From assembly GCA_012270585.1 (NCBI GenBank), contig JAAXIB010000035.1, positions 1-33,350 on the forward strand: a stretch of DNA of 33,350 bases, given 5' to 3'. A program made the translations under genes and the position numbers. Positions 30,785-33,350 of this stretch are shown piece after piece; positions within the stretch are counted from its first letter, which is position 1; each line of letters opens with the position of its first letter. A model generated the notes under the pieces. The model had not been told where the DNA came from, made no database searches, and saw only the letters and a program-made list of their open reading frames with translations. The DNA comes from Nitrospirales bacterium (lineage in GTDB: Bacteria; Nitrospirota; Nitrospiria; Nitrospirales; UBA8639).

Positions 30785-32134
30785 CTAAAACCTGCGGCCG
30801 GCTAACAACCGGTCGAGAAAATTCGTGGATACTCCGCCTTTTTGAAAGTCGGGATCACGCAAGATGAGTCGCTGCAATGGAATCGTCGTTTGGATTCCTT
30901 CCACGGTAAACTCATCAAGGGCGCGTTGCGCTCGGGTCAGCGCGTCCGCACGATCCTGTCCATGCGCAATCAACTTGGCGATCATGGAATCGTAGTGAGG
31001 ATGGACCCGGTCCATCGCTTCCAGGGCCGTATCCACTCGAATTCCCGCTCCACCCGGAACGTGAAATCGTGAGACGACGCCGGGACTCGGGACAAAGGTC
31101 TCCGGAGACTCGGCATTGATTCGACACTCGATACTGTGGCCGTTCAACTGAACGTCCTTCTGTCGAAATCGTAACGGCACCCCGGCGGCCACGCGGATTT
31201 GTTCCTTGACGAGATCAATGCCGGTGACCATTTCGGTGACCGGATGCTCGACCTGAATCCGGGTATTGACTTCCATGAAATAAAACTTTCGATTTTGGTC
31301 AAGCAAAAATTCCACGGTTCCCGCGTTCCGATAGTGCACGGCTTTGACAACCTTGAGGGCCACTTTTCCCATCTCCCGTCTCAACGAGTCGTCCACGACG
31401 GGAGACGGGGATTCCTCTACCAACTTCTGGTAACGGCGCTGGATAGAGCAATCCCGCTCTCCCAGATGAACCGCATGCCCGTGATCATCGGCCAATACCT
31501 GAATTTCGACGTGCCGGGGTTCAGGAAAATACTTTTCAAGATAGACGCCGTCGTGGTCAAACCCCGTCCTCGCTTCCACCTGAGCCGACAAAATGGCTTT
31601 CCCCAACTCGGCCTCACGACTGACGACCCGCATGCCCCGGCCTCCTCCTCCGGCCGAAGCCTTCACCATCACGGGGTAACCGAGTTCACCCGCGACCTGC
31701 ACGGCATGATCGAGGTTACGCAGTTCACCGTCGCTGCCCGGCATAACGGGAATCCCACACCGGAGCATGGTTTCTCGAGCCTTGGATTTGTCGCCCAGCA
31801 GGGCGATATGCTCGGAACTCGGACCGATGAACGTGATGCCGATCGATTCGCAGATCTCGGCAAAATGGGCATTCTCCGCGAGAAACCCATAGCCGGGATG
31901 GATGGCATCCGCCCCGGTGATCTCCGCCGCGCTCAACACGTTGGGAACGTTCAGGTAGCTCAAGGCGCTGTCGGCCGGACCGATGCACACCTGCTCATCC
32001 GCGTGTCGCACGTACAGGGAACGCGCATCGACTTCAGAGAAAACGGCGACCGTCTTGATCCCCAGCTCTCGACAGGCACGGATGATGCGAAGGGCGATTT
32101 CTCCACGATTCGCAATCAGAATTTTTTTGAACAC
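30785..32134 (-). CDS. accC: Acetyl-CoA carboxylase, biotin carboxylase subunit
   Basis: Carboxylates the biotin on AccB using ATP and bicarbonate, the first half-reaction of malonyl-CoA synthesis. The N-terminus FKKILIANRGEIALRIIRAC is diagnostic. IHPGYGFLAEN is near 79-89, the ATP-grasp glycine loop GGGGRGM at 162-168, HVEIQVLADDHG near 208-219, and the catalytic EVNTRIQVEHPVTE at 288-301 includes Glu288 and Arg292. The 449-residue length is normal. The ATG at 32134 follows accB by 27 bases. A long plus-strand frame (31199-32359) runs antisense to this gene and is an artefact of its codon use. Confidence 0.96.
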   Translation of the reverse strand: MFKKILIANRGEIALRIIRACRELGIKTVAVFSEVDARSLYVRHADEQVCIGPADSALSYLNVPNVLSAAEITGADAIHPGYGFLAENAHFAEICESIGITFIGPSSEHIALLGDKSKARETMLRCGIPVMPGSDGELRNLDHAVQVAGELGYPVMVKASAGGGGRGMRVVSREAELGKAILSAQVEARTGFDHDGVYLEKYFPEPRHVEIQVLADDHGHAVHLGERDCSIQRRYQKLVEESPSPVVDDSLRREMGKVALKVVKAVHYRNAGTVEFLLDQNRKFYFMEVNTRIQVEHPVTEMVTGIDLVKEQIRVAAGVPLRFRQKDVQLNGHSIECRINAESPETFVPSPGVVSRFHVPGGAGIRVDTALEAMDRVHPHYDSMIAKLIAHGQDRADALTRAQRALDEFTVEGIQTTIPLQRLILRDPDFQKGGVSTNFLDRLLAGRRF

Positions 32135-32161
32135 GGGTTTTCCTCGTGGAGCGAACGGGAT

Positions 32162-32608
32162 TTAAGGAAGAGGTTCGATGACCAACAAGGGTTGTCCATA
32201 TTCCACGCTGGCCTCATTCTCAACCAGAACTTTGACAACTCGACCATCGACTTCGGCTTCGATTTCGTTCATCAGTTTCATGGCCTCGACGATGCACAGG
32301 ACTTGCCCCCTGCTCACCAGGTCTCCTTCTTCCACGTAGGGCTCGGCATCAGGCGATGATGATCGGTAGAACGTCCCCACAACGGGCGAGGTGATCGTCA
32401 ACAAGGACTCTCTTGACACGGAGTCCGCAAGCGTGTCAGTCAAATGACCGGGCTCCGTGGAAGAGGACGCCGGCACACTCACCGGAGTAGTGGATTCACG
32501 TCGTATCCGGACGCGCACATCCCCGCGTTGGACCTCAATCTCGTTCAAATTCTGCTGGTTCAGAATTTCAACCAGATCTTGAATGTCTTTTCTTTGTTCG
32601 CTGTCCAT
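32162..32608 (-). CDS. accB: Acetyl-CoA carboxylase, biotin carboxyl carrier protein
   Basis: The swinging-arm carrier of acetyl-CoA carboxylase. The short N-terminal dimerisation segment is [23 protein letters not shown] Ser/Thr/Pro linker (about 38-68) leads to the biotinyl domain at about 70-148: [60 protein letters not shown], read in blocks. Lys111 in EAMKLM is the biotinylation site. 148 residues is normal. It starts three bases after the efp stop. BioD, encoded ~2 kb away on the other strand, helps make the cofactor this protein carries. Confidence 0.96.
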   Translation of the reverse strand: MDSEQRKDIQDLVEILNQQNLNEIEVQRGDVRVRIRRESTTPVSVPASSSTEPGHLTDTLADSVSRESLLTITSPVVGTFYRSSSPDAEPYVEEGDLVSRGQVLCIVEAMKLMNEIEAEVDGRVVKVLVENEASVEYGQPLLVIEPLP

Positions 32609-32611
32609 TCC

Positions 32612-33175
32612 TCACACCCGGACACGTTCGACGTATTCCCTGGTCCGGGTATCGACTTTAACCACCTCACCCGTCTCCAAATATAACGGCACCTTGATGG
32701 TCGCTCCCGTCTCAACCATCGCGGGTTTCGTCCCTCCCGAGGCCGTATCTCCTCGAACACCAGGATCGGTTTCTACGACTTCCAACTCCATAAACGTCGG
32801 CAAAATCATGGAGATGGGACTGCCTTCGTAGAGCAGGATTTCCACTGTCGTGTTTTCTTTGAGGAGATCGGTATCGTCTCCGAGTTGCTCTCTTTGATAG
32901 GTGAACTGCTCATAAGACGAGGTATCCATGAACGTGTAAGAATCACCGGCCGAATAGAGGAATTGCATTTCACATTCCTCCAAATCGGGTTCATCAAATT
33001 TTTCACCTGACCGAAACGTCTTTTCCAGAACCTGACCGGTTTTCAAGTTCTTCAACTTGGTCCGCACAAACGCACCGCCTTTGCCGGGTTTCACGTGTTG
33101 AAATTCCACGATATAATACGGCATGCCCTCCAACTCCATCCGAGCACCATTCCGAAATTCTGCTGTTGAAATCAC
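32612..33175 (-). CDS. efp: Translation elongation factor P
   Basis: Relieves ribosomes stalled on polyproline stretches. The N-terminus ISTAEFRNGARMELEGMPYYIVEFQHVKPGKGGAFVRTKLKNLKTG, read in blocks, is the KOW-like domain I with its loop PGKGGAF; Lys32 is the residue at the tip that is modified in many bacteria. The Lys (not Arg) and the lack of the downstream Pro typical of other types leave the modification system open. Domains II and III follow (MQFLYSAGDSYTFMDTSSYEQF, then GATIKVPLYLETGEVVKVDTRTREYVERV). 187 residues is standard. GTG start at 33175, with AAAGGA about 10 bases upstream. First gene of the efp-accB-accC-thiE operon. Confidence 0.95.
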   Translation of the reverse strand: MISTAEFRNGARMELEGMPYYIVEFQHVKPGKGGAFVRTKLKNLKTGQVLEKTFRSGEKFDEPDLEECEMQFLYSAGDSYTFMDTSSYEQFTYQREQLGDDTDLLKENTTVEILLYEGSPISMILPTFMELEVVETDPGVRGDTASGGTKPAMVETGATIKVPLYLETGEVVKVDTRTREYVERVRV

Positions 33176-33298
33176 GAGTTACGTATCCTTTCTCTAACGA
33201 CAAAACATAAGGGACTGCCTACATCATCTCTGTCATTTGTATGTGTTCAGTAATTCGTTGACAGAATACGGGGCTTAGTGTCCTCCTGCAGGCCTCTC

Positions 33299-33350
33299 CT
33301 GTCATCCTCGACATTCTTAATCGAGGATCCAGGGTTTTTGCTTTTCCCTC
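33299..33350. repeat. Dispersed hairpin-ended repeat, copy C (cut by the window edge)
   Basis: CTGTCATCCTCGACATT with an ATCCTCGA/TCGAGGAT hairpin is followed by CCAGG and a T-rich core, matching the reverse complement of the right half of 17018-17120 with very few differences over the first ~35 bases. The rest of the element lies outside the window. It sits ~125 bases upstream of efp; I see no other feature in 33176-33298. Confidence 0.6.

Noticed and set aside
31199-32359. Long plus-strand frame of 386 residues
   Set aside because: Fully antisense to accC and part of accB, which match their families throughout; the length only reflects codon bias.

Overview
The window comes from a diderm (Gram-negative-type) bacterium. 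It encodes an outer-membrane secretin, three predicted lipoproteins, a C-terminal beta-barrel of the autotransporter type and several proteins with Sec signal peptides. The gene content and moderate GC would suit a Nitrospira-like member of the Nitrospirota, but that is a weak inference; nothing here fixes the taxon. No rRNA, tRNA or CRISPR array was seen.

Left edge (1-2150): the N-terminus of a secreted RHS/YD-repeat protein runs off the left side on the minus strand. About 1.3 kb without a convincing gene follows, then a small zinc-ribbon/HTH ORF that looks like a transposase remnant.

Secretion/pilus locus (2166-12283, plus strand): ten tightly packed genes encode a type II secretion/type IV pilus-family machine. 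In order they are a TPR-secretin-cohesin lipoprotein, two GspG-like pseudopilins, a coiled-coil LysM lipoprotein, a GspF/PilC platform protein, a GspE/PilB ATPase, and PilM-, PilN-, PilO- and PilP/GspC-like inner-membrane proteins. No prepilin peptidase, PilT or minor pseudopilin set is present in the window.

Housekeeping segment (12486-19316): a secreted parallel beta-helix protein (minus), then coaE, trxB and thiI, a dienelactone-hydrolase-fold protein that has lost its catalytic Cys and His, and an unrecognised exported protein. Two kinds of small palindromic or MITE-like element lie between these genes.

REP-rich accessory segment (19317-24766): a decayed REP-associated tyrosine transposase is flanked by inverted REP sequences. 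The segment also has a small DUF1640-like coiled-coil protein, an S8 serine-protease autotransporter split by a frame change inside its catalytic domain, a small lipoprotein whose tail is built from a copy of the putA leader, and a ParD-like/RelE-like toxin-antitoxin pair. Five REPs lie in this 5.4 kb.

Right segment (24767-33350): a bifunctional PutA overlaps a convergent secreted protein. An SDR reductase and bioD (plus) converge on an efp-accB-accC-thiE operon (minus). Biotin synthesis (BioD) therefore sits beside the biotin-dependent acetyl-CoA carboxylase subunits, and ThiE and ThiI are two thiamine-related genes in one window.
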